A stretch of 64,000 nt of DNA, taken from contig NZ_CAUHPG010000002.1 of NCBI RefSeq assembly GCF_959608125.1, positions 1 through 64,000 of the forward strand, given 5' to 3'. The position numbers and the translations under genes were made by a program. Shown in pieces: positions 1 through 8,242 of this stretch. Every line of letters begins with the position of its first letter. Position 1 is the first letter of the stretch. The notes under the pieces are model-generated. The model saw only the letters and a list, made by a program, of their open reading frames with translations, searched no databases and was not told the DNA's origin. The stretch comes from an uncultured Slackia sp. Its GTDB lineage: Bacteria > Actinomycetota > Coriobacteriia > Coriobacteriales > Eggerthellaceae.

Positions 1-57
1 GTTGAGCGCGCAGCACGCCTTCTCAGGTCCCGAAGCGTCGATAAGATCGCCGCGGCC

Positions 58-1560
58 TTAAGCAGTCGGCTTCCGGCGAACGGCGGGCACGTCCTCGATC
101 GCGCTCGTCTCCGCAAGTGATTTGCCCTTGGTCTCCGGCGCCATCACAAGCGATAGGACCCAGCCGAACACGACAAGGCCCGCAGCCACCATCATGGTGG
201 GACCGATGCCGTACGCCTCAAGGAAAATCGGCGTGGCATACGTCGCCAAGATGGTGCCGACACGGCTGAATGCAATGGCGATGCCCACGGCAGATGCTCG
301 AACCTCGGTCGGGAACAGCTCGTTAGGATAAAGCCACTGCAGGATGCCCGGTCCGCCGCTGAAGAACGCATACAGACCGAATGCGATGATAACGACCCAG
401 ATGGGAGCCGTCGGCCAAAAGCCCAGAATAAGCAAGCCGACCGCCATCATAGCGAGACTGATCAGCAAAAGCTTGCGACGACCCATGGAATTGAGCCAGA
501 ACATAGCGGGAATGCTGCCGATCAGGAAGAAGAGGCTGACGGCGCTTTCTCCAAGAATGGCCTCATGACCCTCGCCCAGCCCGAATGCCGACATAATGTC
601 GGGACCGAAGGTATAAATCGCATACATCGGAACGACCTGGCACAGAATGAACACGCCGAGAAACAACATGCGCTTCATATAGCCGGACTTGAGCAGGGCA
701 CCCAGCGACGTCTTCTGCGAGACCGCCTCGGGTTCGAGTTCGACATCGTCGCCGAACACGCGATGCACGACCTCTTCGGCCTCTTCGATGCGCCCCTTCT
801 GGGCGAGCCACATCGGCGATTCGGGAATATCATGACGGCCGACAAGCAGCATGATGCAGGGGATGACCGCGCTGCCGAGCATCCACTTCCAGCCGTCTTC
901 GACGCCGTAGAGGCAATAGCCCACTACAGCTGCAACGGTTGCGCCCAAATACCACGCCGCAGAAACCATGCCCATGGAGACCGAACGGTGCTTTTTTGGG
1001 GTGAACTCGGCAATAAGCGATGTGGCGATAGGATAATCCGCGCCGACGAAGACGCCGATGAAAAATCGCGCCAGTATAAGCTGAAGCGGCGTCGTCGCAA
1101 AGACGCTCAGGATGGAGAAAACCGCGATTGCGATGATGTCGATCGTGAACATCTTCTTTCGACCGATAGCATCGGTCAGATAGCCGCCGAAAATCGTGCC
1201 GAAGAAAATGCCGAGCATAACCGATGCGCCGATCGCGGCGCTTTCCGCCGCCGTCAAATCGAATAGAGGAACGATCTGGGTCAACGCGACGCCGATCAGC
1301 GAAAGGACGTAGCCGTCCAAAAACGATCCGCCGCTCGAGAAGAACGAAATCTTGCGAAGGAACGGCGTCATGGCAACGTCGTCGATCGTCTTTTTTGCGG
1401 CCTTCTTCGCGGAGGAAGGGATGCCCTTCACCTTTTCGGCGACGCGGTGCGCGCGCTCTGATTTATAGGATCGTTGCGTGCGAACATCGGCGGGAACCAT
1501 GCCGGCTATCGGATCTTCCGGCGGGCTCGTGACCTGAGTGTCTTTTTTGATATCGTCCAT
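58..1560 (-). CDS. MFS transporter, sugar-porter-like
   Basis: A 500-residue secondary transporter with about 12 membrane spans in two halves. The N-terminal ~70 residues are charged and cytoplasmic, longer than usual for the family. The loop-2/3 signature GGYLTDAIGRKK lies at about residues 125-136, and the central loop carries PESPMWLAQKGR, typical of the sugar porter / organic-ion branch of the MFS. The ATG is preceded by GAAGGAG at good spacing. It is the last gene of the cai-like locus and has its own candidate promoter. Because carnitine-type organic cations are carried by MFS proteins in animals, it may import the pathway substrate, but the substrate cannot be read from sequence. Confidence 0.85.
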   Translation of the reverse strand: MDDIKKDTQVTSPPEDPIAGMVPADVRTQRSYKSERAHRVAEKVKGIPSSAKKAAKKTIDDVAMTPFLRKISFFSSGGSFLDGYVLSLIGVALTQIVPLFDLTAAESAAIGASVMLGIFFGTIFGGYLTDAIGRKKMFTIDIIAIAVFSILSVFATTPLQLILARFFIGVFVGADYPIATSLIAEFTPKKHRSVSMGMVSAAWYLGATVAAVVGYCLYGVEDGWKWMLGSAVIPCIMLLVGRHDIPESPMWLAQKGRIEEAEEVVHRVFGDDVELEPEAVSQKTSLGALLKSGYMKRMLFLGVFILCQVVPMYAIYTFGPDIMSAFGLGEGHEAILGESAVSLFFLIGSIPAMFWLNSMGRRKLLLISLAMMAVGLLILGFWPTAPIWVVIIAFGLYAFFSGGPGILQWLYPNELFPTEVRASAVGIAIAFSRVGTILATYATPIFLEAYGIGPTMMVAAGLVVFGWVLSLVMAPETKGKSLAETSAIEDVPAVRRKPTA

Positions 1561-1693
1561 GCGTTTCTCCTTCGTGGCAAAGCGCCGCGCCGCGCATCCG
1601 TTTCGATTGCCGCATGAGGTAGTGCTTATAATGCTGGAGGGGGGCCGTGCTTGGATAAGAACGGGGCGCGCCGTTCAATGCACGATTCATTTG

Positions 1694-1741
1694 AGTATAT
1701 CCCCTGATAAAACGGTTGGGAACTTATGGCCCCCAACCGTT
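1694..1741 (-). promoter_or_regulatory. Candidate promoter with 10-bp dyad (operator or terminator)
   Basis: On the minus strand a TATACT box (1699-1694) lies 17 bp from TTCCCA (1722-1717), upstream of the MFS gene. A perfect inverted repeat, AACGGTTGGG/CCCAACCGTT (1711-1720 and 1732-1741, 11-nt spacer), overlaps the -35. Read from the upstream hydratase gene the same hairpin is followed by TTTTATC, so it could instead end that transcript. Both readings are inference. Confidence 0.45.
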
Positions 1742-1841
1742 CCGAAAGCGTTACGCCGTCATATATCGAAAAACACGAGCGAATACCGAACGGCCGTCGC
1801 GCTGTCGCAGAGCGACCAATGCCGCTCGATGCTCCGCCGTG

Positions 1842-2732
1842 CTATTCCCACTCGACGATGCAGGAATTCAGGAAGGGCTTCGGGGTGCGTTCGCCGGCGG
1901 CGAGGACTGCATCGAACGCCTCGGCATCGACCATGCGGAATCGAGCCTCGGTGTCGGAAATCTTCCAAACCTGAGTGCGAAGCTTGGTGCCCGGCAAGAC
2001 CGGCGAAGTGAATCGGCACTTGAAACGCTTCATACGCTCGGGCTCGCCCGGGAACAGCAGCTTGATGACGTGGCGCATCGCGATACCCGCACTGCACACG
2101 CCGTGATTGATCGGACGTGCAAGGCCGGTCTGCTCGGTATAGGACCAATCGATGTGCTGCTGATGCCAATCGCCCATCATGCGGTAGATCAGCGGCCACT
2201 GCAGGCCGCAGACCTCCTCGTAAACCAAATCGGGTTCACGGTCGGGATATTCAACGACATCTTTCGGAGGCCGCTCTCCGCCGAAGCCGCCGTCATAAAT
2301 GCAGCAGTCATAGGTTTCGACCGTGCACAGATGCGTGCCGTCGGAGCTGTAGGACTTGCCTACCTGCTTGGACAACGACCCTCGGCCTTCGCCGCGGTCC
2401 CAGATGGCCTCCTGGGTCACGAACGTCTCGATATGGTCTTCCATCTTGAACGGCGCATGGAAATACACGTCGATACCGTAATGTAGAGAGCCGGAGTAGT
2501 CGAAACCGTAATCAAGGGTAGTGGTCATCTCCTCGTTCACGGTCAGAGGCACGCCGAAAATCGGCAGCACCTTCAAATCGGGGTTTTTGGCATCGTGTTC
2601 ATTGACGTATTCCAGGTCGACCTTGCCATCCCACGCGCAGCCGCAGCCGAGCGCACAGATTTCAAGATCTTTGAAGGTGTAGTCACGAACGAATGGGCCG
2701 AAAGTCTTTCCTACGATTTCAGTGCTGATCAT
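1842..2732 (-). CDS. MaoC-type double-hotdog enoyl-CoA hydratase
   Basis: A 296-residue protein of the hydratase-2 type (two hotdog halves), as in the hydratase domain of peroxisomal MFE-2. The N-terminal half has the YALG-like and LKVLPIFGV segments of the family. The C-terminal half has the catalytic signature GDWHQQHID, with Asp188 and His193 at the family spacing, but the usual Asn-Pro-Leu between them is His-Gln-Gln. Hydratase 2 enzymes act on (3R)-hydroxyacyl-CoA/2-enoyl-CoA pairs. Because L-carnitine is the R isomer, this enzyme could do CaiD's crotonobetainyl-CoA/carnitinyl-CoA step; that is inference. AAGGAGG precedes the ATG. Confidence 0.85.
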   Translation of the reverse strand: MISTEIVGKTFGPFVRDYTFKDLEICALGCGCAWDGKVDLEYVNEHDAKNPDLKVLPIFGVPLTVNEEMTTTLDYGFDYSGSLHYGIDVYFHAPFKMEDHIETFVTQEAIWDRGEGRGSLSKQVGKSYSSDGTHLCTVETYDCCIYDGGFGGERPPKDVVEYPDREPDLVYEEVCGLQWPLIYRMMGDWHQQHIDWSYTEQTGLARPINHGVCSAGIAMRHVIKLLFPGEPERMKRFKCRFTSPVLPGTKLRTQVWKISDTEARFRMVDAEAFDAVLAAGERTPKPFLNSCIVEWE

Positions 2733-2850
2733 CTGTCCTCCTTGGATTCAACCGGCCGCTCGAGGCCGGCGATGGCCCGCCTTTCGTACTTCGCCGCGCC
2801 GACGGAAGCGGTTTGCAAGACGGCGCGGTTCCCTGCGAAAAGCGGATCCG

Positions 2851-4452
2851 TTAGCTCAAGAGCTTCTTGGCGATCTTGCCCACGCTCGTGCGCGGCAGAT
2901 CGTCGACCACCTCGATAATGGACGGGATCTTGAAGCCCGCCAAACGGCCTTTGCAGTACCCAACGACCTCGTCCCGATCGAGGACGCATCCCTTCTCGGG
3001 AATCAGAAACGCCTTGACGGCCTGGTCGCGCACGGGATCAGGCACGCCGATAACGGCCGCTTCCGCAATGTCAGGATGGCTGGCGAGAACGCCTTCAACC
3101 TCGGAGGCCGAGATGTTTTCGCCCGAGCGCTTGATCATGTTCGACTTCCTATCGACGAAGTAGAACCAGCCCTCTTCGTCGCGGTAGCCCTTATCGCCCG
3201 TATACATCCATCCGTCGGAATCGATCGTCTCCGCCGTGATCTCGGGCTCGTCGTAATAGCCCTTCATGAGCGTGATGCCCGGCATACCGTGAACGACGAT
3301 TTCGCCCACGCATCCCGACTCGACGGCACGACCCTCGTCGTCGACGACTTCGACCTGATAGCCCAGGCCCGCGCGGCCGACCGAAGGCCAGCGGCGCTCG
3401 CCGAACGGCAGGTCGGTCAAGACCCAGCACACCGATTCGGTGGAGCCGTAGCAGTTCATCAGGCGCACGCCGAAACGATTTTCGAAGGCGTCCTTCTCCT
3501 CGTCGGTGATAGCGAGGTAGTACTGGATCGAACGGACCTGATGGTCGCGTTCGCCCTCGTCGACAGGCTGAACCATCATCGTACGCGCGATCATGGCGGT
3601 CAGCTGAAGCGAAGTGGCCCGATACTCGCGCACCTGTTTCCAGTAGCGACGGGCGCTGTACTTCTCGACGAAGACGAGCGTCGCGCCTGCGACGAGCACC
3701 GGCATCAACGCGGCGGTCTGAAAATTGGAGTGGAACGCAGGCATGGTGGTCAGCAAGCGGTCTTCAGGCGTCAAGCCGCACTGCCAGATACCGAAATAAC
3801 CGCCGAACAGCATGTTTCCATGCGTAAGCTCGACGCCCTTCGGACGCGATGTGGTACCCGACGTGAAGATGATCATGGCCGTGTCAAGCGCGGACAGCTC
3901 GCAGCGATCCTCAAGGACGTCGGAGCACTCCGCCACACCGGCATCGAAATCAGTCGCCCCGTCAAGCAGGGGCTCCCCGCCACGGAGGTGCGATACCAAC
4001 ACGCGCCTCATCGGGCAGACCTCTTCGATGCGAGCAGGAGCAGGGTTGCGCCATTCGATGCCTTCAGGCACGTCGGAAATGTAAAACGGCTGGCAATCGG
4101 GTTCGGCAACCACCATATCGATGCCGCACTTCTCGTAGACGAACGCGCATTCGTCCACCATATGCGCCATGTTGATCGGGACGGCGACCGCGCCGATTTT
4201 CGCAAGGGCCATAGCGGTCGAAACGCTTTCGGGCGAATTGTAGAGCTGGATGGCGACGTTATCGCCCTTCTTCACGCCCAAGGAGAGGAAGTAATTGGCC
4301 GTGCGGTTGATATAGCGGTCGAACTCGGCATACGTGAACGCCTGCCGCTCCCCTTCTCTATTCTGGAACTCCATGAAAGCATGGTCGGCGCGATCCGTGC
4401 TCAGCCTTTCCCACAGATTGCGAAGATTGCCGTTGCCGACGATAGTGCTCAT
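2851..4452 (-). CDS. caiC: CaiC-like acyl-CoA ligase
   Basis: A 533-residue ANL-superfamily acid-CoA ligase that adenylates a carboxylate and forms its CoA thioester. The phosphate loop TSGTTSRPKG is at residues 197-206. The C-terminal half has YTGDKGYRDEEGWFYFVDR and MIKRSGENIS, and the catalytic lysine region GKIAKKL is at the end. Beyond generic motifs, stretches such as EKYSAR and FGVRL match E. coli CaiC (crotonobetaine/carnitine-CoA ligase) as I remember it. It likely primes the pathway with the first CoA ester, after which CaiB exchanges CoA. The substrate could differ from carnitine. Confidence 0.85.
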   Translation of the reverse strand: MSTIVGNGNLRNLWERLSTDRADHAFMEFQNREGERQAFTYAEFDRYINRTANYFLSLGVKKGDNVAIQLYNSPESVSTAMALAKIGAVAVPINMAHMVDECAFVYEKCGIDMVVAEPDCQPFYISDVPEGIEWRNPAPARIEEVCPMRRVLVSHLRGGEPLLDGATDFDAGVAECSDVLEDRCELSALDTAMIIFTSGTTSRPKGVELTHGNMLFGGYFGIWQCGLTPEDRLLTTMPAFHSNFQTAALMPVLVAGATLVFVEKYSARRYWKQVREYRATSLQLTAMIARTMMVQPVDEGERDHQVRSIQYYLAITDEEKDAFENRFGVRLMNCYGSTESVCWVLTDLPFGERRWPSVGRAGLGYQVEVVDDEGRAVESGCVGEIVVHGMPGITLMKGYYDEPEITAETIDSDGWMYTGDKGYRDEEGWFYFVDRKSNMIKRSGENISASEVEGVLASHPDIAEAAVIGVPDPVRDQAVKAFLIPEKGCVLDRDEVVGYCKGRLAGFKIPSIIEVVDDLPRTSVGKIAKKLLS

Positions 4453-4480
4453 TGCTAGCTCACTCCACCTATGCGTTCTT

Positions 4481-4512
4481 GCAAAAGGAGCCCGAAACGA
4501 ATCGGGCTCCTC
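4481..4512 (-). terminator. Rho-independent terminator after caiB
   Basis: On the minus strand GGAGCCCGA pairs with TCGGGCTCC (4502-4510 and 4487-4495) and is followed by TTTTGC. It sits between the caiB stop and the caiC start, so it should lower or end transcription into the downstream half of the cluster. Confidence 0.8.
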
Positions 4513-4548
4513 TCTTCCTTTGCGTCTAAGCGACTTCGGGAAATCGCG

Positions 4549-5763
4549 TTATTCGCTGATTTTGACAACGCCCTTTTCGGCGAGCTCGCGCACCTGCTCC
4601 TCGGTGTAGCCGGCCTTGACCAGCACATCGACGGTGTCGCCTCCCTGGTGCGGCATCGGACGCCACACCTGGCCGGGGTTGTTCTTGAACTTCGGGAACA
4701 CGCCCAGACCATGGAAGGTCTCGCCGTCGGCGGTCTCCCAGTCGAGCCAGTTGCCGCGGAGCTTCATGTGCTCCTGATTCGGCAGGTCGTCGAGGTCGTT
4801 GATCACCTGAGCGGCGATGCGATGGGCGGCGAAGTCCTCTTCGATCTCGAACTTGGAGTGCTCGAGGCAGTACTTCTCGAACGCAGCCTGGATCTCGTCG
4901 GCATGCGGGTTGGACAGCCAGAGGCCGGAGGTGTCCTCGGGGATGTCCTCGGTGCCCCAGAGATGGCCGAGGCCGATGGTCTCGAGGAAGTGCTTGTTCT
5001 GGTCGACGCCGTAGAGGCAGACGCCCAGGAAGCCGTCGTTGCACTCGAACTCGCCGATGCCGCAGAGGTTCTGGTTGCGGGCGCCGGGACGAGGCCACTT
5101 CACGCCGTCGTTGAGGTAGTCGACCAGGTAGTACTGACCGATGGCAAGAAGGGTCTCGTACATGGCGAGGTCGATGGACTCACCCTTGCCGGACTTCTCG
5201 GCCTTGTAGAGAGCGGCCATCGTAGAGAAGCCGATCATCAGGGTGTTGAAGTAGTCGCCGGCGTAGGGTCCAGGCAGCATGGGCTGCTCGGGGGTGCCGT
5301 TCTGCATGATGATGCCGGAGTAGGCCATAACGGTCAGGTCGTACGCAGCGCGCTTGACCATCTTGGGGTCGCCCTCCTGGCCGAAGCCGGAAACATGGAC
5401 GATAACCATCTTGGGATTGAGCTCCCACAGGACATCGTCGGTGATGCCCTTACGAGCCCACGTGCCGCCCTTGGAGGCCTCCATGAAGATGTCGGCATCC
5501 TTGACGATTTCGAAGAAAGCCTTCTTGCCCTCTTCGGAGAAGTAGTTGATCGAGACGGAACGCTGGTTACGACGCTCGGCCTGCTTGACGTTGGCGGTGT
5601 CGCGAATGGTGTCGCCTGCGCCCGTGTTCTCGAGCCAGATGACATCCGCACCCCAGTCAGCCATCAGGTCGGCGGCCTTCGGGCAAGCGAGCTCGACTGC
5701 AGCGTAGACGACCTTGACGCCATCAAGAGGGCCGAAGGACGGTTTTTCGGTAGGAATTGCCAT
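4549..5763 (-). CDS. caiB: CaiB-like CoA transferase (family III)
   Basis: A 404-residue class III CoA transferase; E. coli CaiB is 405. CaiB moves CoA from gamma-butyrobetainyl-CoA to carnitine through an aspartyl-CoA thioester. The catalytic Asp is Asp170 in PGPYAGDYFN, matching Asp169 of CaiB. The N-terminal FGPLDGVKVV, the EASKGGTWARKGITD stretch and the C-terminal PKFKNNPGQVWR also match CaiB. The start is the ATG after GAAAGGTCGTGTCTATC; a longer reading frame upstream lacks a ribosome site. Its neighbours are caiA upstream and caiC downstream, the same A-B-C order as in E. coli. Confidence 0.88.
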   Translation of the reverse strand: MAIPTEKPSFGPLDGVKVVYAAVELACPKAADLMADWGADVIWLENTGAGDTIRDTANVKQAERRNQRSVSINYFSEEGKKAFFEIVKDADIFMEASKGGTWARKGITDDVLWELNPKMVIVHVSGFGQEGDPKMVKRAAYDLTVMAYSGIIMQNGTPEQPMLPGPYAGDYFNTLMIGFSTMAALYKAEKSGKGESIDLAMYETLLAIGQYYLVDYLNDGVKWPRPGARNQNLCGIGEFECNDGFLGVCLYGVDQNKHFLETIGLGHLWGTEDIPEDTSGLWLSNPHADEIQAAFEKYCLEHSKFEIEEDFAAHRIAAQVINDLDDLPNQEHMKLRGNWLDWETADGETFHGLGVFPKFKNNPGQVWRPMPHQGGDTVDVLVKAGYTEEQVRELAEKGVVKISE

Positions 5764-5798
5764 GATAGACACGACCTTTCTTGTATCCAGGCGGGTAC

Positions 5799-5823
5799 GG
5801 GGGGCGGCTTTCGGCCGCCCCTC
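5799..5823. other. Strong intergenic hairpin between caiA and caiB
   Basis: GGGGCGGC (5801-5808) pairs with GCCGCCCC (5814-5821) across a short loop. No T-tract follows on either strand, so it looks like an RNA-stability or processing element rather than a terminator. Confidence 0.6.
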
Positions 5824-5862
5824 TCCCGTCAATCCCTGAGGGTTAAGAACGCAGAAGCGCTA

Positions 5863-7014
5863 TTACTGACGATAGGGCTTGATGGCGTTCTTGGAGGCGG
5901 TGAGAATCATCATCTCGTCGGTACCGCCGGAGACGCGGTCGACGCGGAGGTCGCGCCAGATGCGGTTGATGCGGTGCTCGGAAGCAACGGCGATGCCGCC
6001 CATGACCTGCATAGCGTCGTCGACGACCTCGAAGGAGGAGTTGGCGCAGTAGTACTTGCACATGGCAGCACGACCGGCATCGACGTCGCCGCCGCGGTTG
6101 TGGTCGGCGTCCCAAGCCGTCTCATAGAGCATGTTGCGCATGGAATCGAGCTTGATGGCCATATGAGCGAACTTCAGGGAGTTCAGCTGGAAGCGAGCGA
6201 CCGGCTTGCCGAAAGCGATACGGGTCCAGGCATGCTTGGCGGCATCCTCGAAAGCGGAGATGGCCGTGCCGTAGTCGCAAGCGCCGACGAGCCAACGCTC
6301 GAAGTTGAAGTCGGCAACGCCGCGGTTGAAGCCGTTGCCCTCCTTGCCGAAGAAGTCCTTCTCCTCCATCTCGACGTTATCGAGATAGACCTCGCAGCAG
6401 GAGTCCATACGCAGACCGAGCTTGGTCAGCGGGGACAGCTTGATGCCGGGCTTGGACATATCGACGAAGAACTCGGAGATGACATCCGGGTTGTCAGCGT
6501 CGCGGCACATGACGATGAGGTACTTGACACCCAGAGAAGAGGTGATGAAGGTCTTGGTGCCGTTCAGGTAGATCTTGCCGTTCTCACGCTTGTAGGTGGT
6601 CTGGAGACCGGAAACGTCGGAACCGGCGCCCGGCTCGGTGCAAGCGGAGTTGACGACCTGCTCGCCGGTGCCCAGGTACTTCAGGCAAGCTTCGATCTGC
6701 TCTTCGGTACCCTCGCGGACGATGGTGTTGTAACCGGTCAGCAGATAGAGAACGTAGGTCGGAGCGCCGTACTGGCCCAGGACCTCGTAGATGGCCATCA
6801 GAGTGGTGAGGGGCTCCTCGAGACCCAGACCGCCGTGCTCCTCGTCGAGCATGATGCGATCGAGGCCGAGCTCGCACAGGCCCTGCGTCCAGCGCAGAGG
6901 ATACTCATGCTTCTCGTCGCACTCATGGAAGTAGGTCTCCCAGTTTTCGCTCTCCATGTAGTCACGGTAGGATGCAACGATAAGCTCCTGCTCGTCGGTC
7001 AGATTGAAATCCAT
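5863..7014 (-). CDS. caiA: CaiA-like acyl-CoA dehydrogenase (enoyl-CoA reductase)
   Basis: A 383-residue FAD enzyme of the acyl-CoA dehydrogenase family. Its closest remembered relative is E. coli CaiA (380 residues), which runs as a reductase: crotonobetainyl-CoA to gamma-butyrobetainyl-CoA, with electrons from the Fix flavoproteins. Shared stretches include DFNLTDEQEL at the N-terminus, TEPGAGSDVSGL, EFFVDMSKPGIK, KLGLRMDSCCE and RDLRVDRVSGGTDEM. AGGAGG lies just before the ATG. fixABCX in the same locus supports an electron-consuming role. Caffeyl-CoA-type reductases are a less likely alternative. Confidence 0.88.
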   Translation of the reverse strand: MDFNLTDEQELIVASYRDYMESENWETYFHECDEKHEYPLRWTQGLCELGLDRIMLDEEHGGLGLEEPLTTLMAIYEVLGQYGAPTYVLYLLTGYNTIVREGTEEQIEACLKYLGTGEQVVNSACTEPGAGSDVSGLQTTYKRENGKIYLNGTKTFITSSLGVKYLIVMCRDADNPDVISEFFVDMSKPGIKLSPLTKLGLRMDSCCEVYLDNVEMEEKDFFGKEGNGFNRGVADFNFERWLVGACDYGTAISAFEDAAKHAWTRIAFGKPVARFQLNSLKFAHMAIKLDSMRNMLYETAWDADHNRGGDVDAGRAAMCKYYCANSSFEVVDDAMQVMGGIAVASEHRINRIWRDLRVDRVSGGTDEMMILTASKNAIKPYRQ

Positions 7015-7119
7015 GATAACCTCCTGTTTGCTATAAGGATTTCCACCAGCGCCCCATCTGAGGGAAGCGCGCTGATACCAAAAGGTTTCTATGCAGCCGC
7101 AGCGGGCCGCCGAACCGCG

Positions 7120-8088
7120 CTAGGCGCGGCGAGTCTTCCAGAATTCGGCGCTGTGCTCGATGCACTCGGTAGCGGCGTCGAGCATGCGGGAGTAGTGGAC
7201 GAACGCGTGGAGCACGCCGTCGAAAACCTCGAACTGGTTATCGATGCCGTTGTGCGTCAGGACGCGCGAGAGGCACTCGCTGTCGTCGCGCAGCGGATCG
7301 AGGCCGGCAGCGGCGATGTAGCACGGAGCCATGCCGGTCTTGAGGTCGTTGGCCAGCATGTCGACGTAAGGAGCGCTCGTCTCGGCCTCGAGGTCGTTGA
7401 GCCAGCACTGGTTGTAGTAGACCAGGTCTTCCTTGCGCATGCCGTCGATATCCCAGCCATAGAGGCGGCGGGAAACAGAATCGACCAGCCCGTAAAAGCC
7501 GTAGTAAAGAAGCAGGGATTTGACGAAGGAGTTATCGCCCTCCTCGTCGCGCAGCCACAGATTGGTGGCCATGGACAGGACCGCTCCGCCGGAGTCGCCC
7601 GCGAAAGACAGGTCGTCGCCGTCGATGCCACGCTCAGCACCACGCTCGTGCAGATACTTCGCGACCAGGGCGCATTCCTGGATGTTCGCAGGATACTTGG
7701 ACTCGGGAGACAGGTGGTAGTCGACGCTCACGACTGCGGCGCCGGTACGGTCTGCCAGGATACGGCAGACGCGATCGTGCGTGGCGGGGCTGCCGACAAC
7801 GAAACCGCCGCCATGGATGAACTCGATGACGGGAAGCTTCTCGGCTTCTACCGGATAGTAGAAGCGAGCGATGAACTCGCCCTTCGGGCCCTCGAAGACG
7901 ACATCCTCGGTCTTGGCCATCACCGGGCCGCCTTCGTTCCAGAAACCACGCTCCTTCACATAGTTGGCGCGCATTTCTTCGAATCCCACGTCGGTGACGA
8001 ACGCGTCGCCGGCAAGTTCGGCCGATTTCTGAAGAACGGCCTTCATCTGATCGTTCATGAGAGACATCGCATCAAGTTTATTTTCCAT
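7120..8088 (-). CDS. Alpha/beta hydrolase, HSL-type carboxylesterase
   Basis: A 322-residue soluble esterase of the hormone-sensitive-lipase group. The oxyanion motif HGGG is at residues 92-95 and the nucleophile elbow GDSGG puts the catalytic Ser at 166. The likely acid and base lie in GLDPLRDDSE and VLHAFVHYS near the C-terminus. The chosen ATG has AAAGGA 10 nt upstream; ATGs at 8094 and 8112 are also in frame. No esterase belongs to the classical cai operon. Here it could release the CoA-ligase substrate from an ester such as an acylcarnitine or a phenolic ester; that is inference. Confidence 0.85.
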   Translation of the reverse strand: MENKLDAMSLMNDQMKAVLQKSAELAGDAFVTDVGFEEMRANYVKERGFWNEGGPVMAKTEDVVFEGPKGEFIARFYYPVEAEKLPVIEFIHGGGFVVGSPATHDRVCRILADRTGAAVVSVDYHLSPESKYPANIQECALVAKYLHERGAERGIDGDDLSFAGDSGGAVLSMATNLWLRDEEGDNSFVKSLLLYYGFYGLVDSVSRRLYGWDIDGMRKEDLVYYNQCWLNDLEAETSAPYVDMLANDLKTGMAPCYIAAAGLDPLRDDSECLSRVLTHNGIDNQFEVFDGVLHAFVHYSRMLDAATECIEHSAEFWKTRRA

Positions 8089-8130
8089 GAGCATAAAGTC
8101 CTTTGCATACATCGGAAAAGTCGTATGAGG

Positions 8131-8153
8131 GTGCGGGGCGGAAAGCCCCGCAC
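8131..8153. other. Strong intergenic hairpin between MFS and esterase genes
   Basis: GTGCGGGGC (8131-8139) pairs perfectly with GCCCCGCAC (8145-8153) over a 5-nt loop. There is no T-tract. It may protect the 3' end of the transporter transcript or mark a processing site. Confidence 0.6.
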
Positions 8154-8242
8154 CGTATTCGTCGAATCGGATTCGGCGCGAATCCTGCGAAGGGAACCGG
8201 GTCGGCCGCCGACGATGACGGCCGACCTACGCGAAGCGCTGA

